Positions 5,081-5,448 of a DNA stretch of 5,448 nucleotides are shown piece after piece. Position 1 is the stretch's first letter; every line of letters starts with the position of its first letter. The DNA is taken from the NCBI GenBank assembly GCA_003523465.1, contig DQAA01000674.1, forward strand, positions 1 through 5,448. Direction: 5' to 3'. The notes beneath the pieces were generated by a model. It was given only the letters and a program-made list of their open reading frames with translations, did not search any database and was not told the DNA's origin. The position numbers and the translations under genes are program-made. The stretch comes from Pseudomonas sp. (lineage in GTDB: Bacteria > Pseudomonadota > Gammaproteobacteria > Pseudomonadales > Pseudomonadaceae).

Positions 5081-5448
5081 TCCGCCACCTTGTCCAGCAC
5101 CAGCGCGGGATCCTCGCGATGGGGCACATGGTGGCGTCCCGCGAGAATCACCGCCTCCCCACGATCCCCGGCCAGCGCGGCGATCCGTTGCGGATGCAGC
5201 GCCGAGCCGTACTCGTCCAGTTCGCCATGCAGGGCCAGTAGCGGGCAGTGCAGGCGGCCGACCATGCTTTCGAGGGTCCAGTGGGCAAAGGCGTCCGCCA
5301 GCCAGGTTTCGGTCCAGGCATCCAGCACCCATTGCGCCTTGTCGCCGTGATAGCGGGCCAGGCGTTCGAGTTGACCGGGCTCCTGGAATTGCGCCTTGGC
5401 CGTGCGAATGCCTTCCAGCGTGCGGTCCTCGACAAAGGCCTGGGCCGA
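5059..5448 (-). CDS. Alpha/beta hydrolase, C-terminal part (5' end beyond the window)
   Basis: 129 residues are visible and the frame stays open through the right edge, so the N-terminal strand region with the nucleophile is missing. The segment 1-65 looks like the helical cap and late core: a charged, Trp-rich stretch with WVLDAWTETWL (40-50). Then CPLLALHGELDEYGS (68-82) matches the strand and loop carrying the catalytic acid (Asp78). GRHHVPHREDP (104-114) matches the catalytic histidine motif (His107), followed by the final helix VLDKVADYLGRI. This is the usual end of MhpC- or BioH-like hydrolases of about 260-280 residues; the substrate cannot be told. An internal GTG at 5328 is not the start, because similarity in style and the open frame continue upstream of it. 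The stop TGA at 5061-5059 lies inside the end of the phosphatase gene. Confidence 0.88.
   Translation of the reverse strand, partial: SAQAFVEDRTLEGIRTAKAQFQEPGQLERLARYHGDKAQWVLDAWTETWLADAFAHWTLESMVGRLHCPLLALHGELDEYGSALHPQRIAALAGDRGEAVILAGRHHVPHREDPALVLDKVADYLGRIG

Noticed and set aside
1..5448. Mobile element, defence or biosynthetic system
   Set aside because: No transposase, integrase, terminal repeats, toxin-antitoxin pair, nuclease or multi-gene operon is present; genes alternate strand and are mostly ordinary chromosomal families.

Overview
The window looks like chromosomal DNA of a Pseudomonas species, probably of the fluorescens-type group. This is inferred from the high-GC, codon-biased genes, from a YbiT-type ABC-F protein very close in sequence to the enterobacterial one, and from several small proteins of a Pseudomonas type. 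It contains nine protein-coding genes, one of them cut by the right edge. I see no rRNA, tRNA, CRISPR array, insertion sequence, phage gene or attachment site.

Layout, left to right: a strong hairpin (56-88) follows ybiT (96-1682, minus), a two-domain ABC-F ATPase read from a TTG start. After a 233-base divergent gap comes a small cytoplasmic protein with two SH3-like domains (1916-2278, plus). It converges, with only 3 bases between stop codons, on a 94-residue protein of unknown function (2282-2566, minus). Another divergent gap leads to a GNAT acetyltransferase (2766-3248, plus). Behind it, with its own good sigma-70 promoter, is a 60-residue protein that is more than half Asp and Glu (3319-3501, plus). 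It converges on a 75-residue helical protein of unknown function (3517-3744, minus), which has a perfect Shine-Dalgarno and an extended -10 promoter. Next are an exported DUF3016 protein (3805-4302, minus) and, divergently, a PPP-family protein phosphatase (4382-5080, plus). The phosphatase overlaps by 22 bases the 3' end of an alpha/beta hydrolase gene (5059 to the right edge, minus).

Genes alternate strand almost one by one, so most are probably single transcription units. Nothing indicates a shared pathway. The window reads as a conserved housekeeping stretch with small lineage-specific genes between conserved ones, not as an accessory island or defence system. The features most worth a second look are the extremely acidic mini-protein, the promoter inside a hairpin that drives it, the cytoplasmic tandem-SH3 protein, and the direct repeat inside ybiT.
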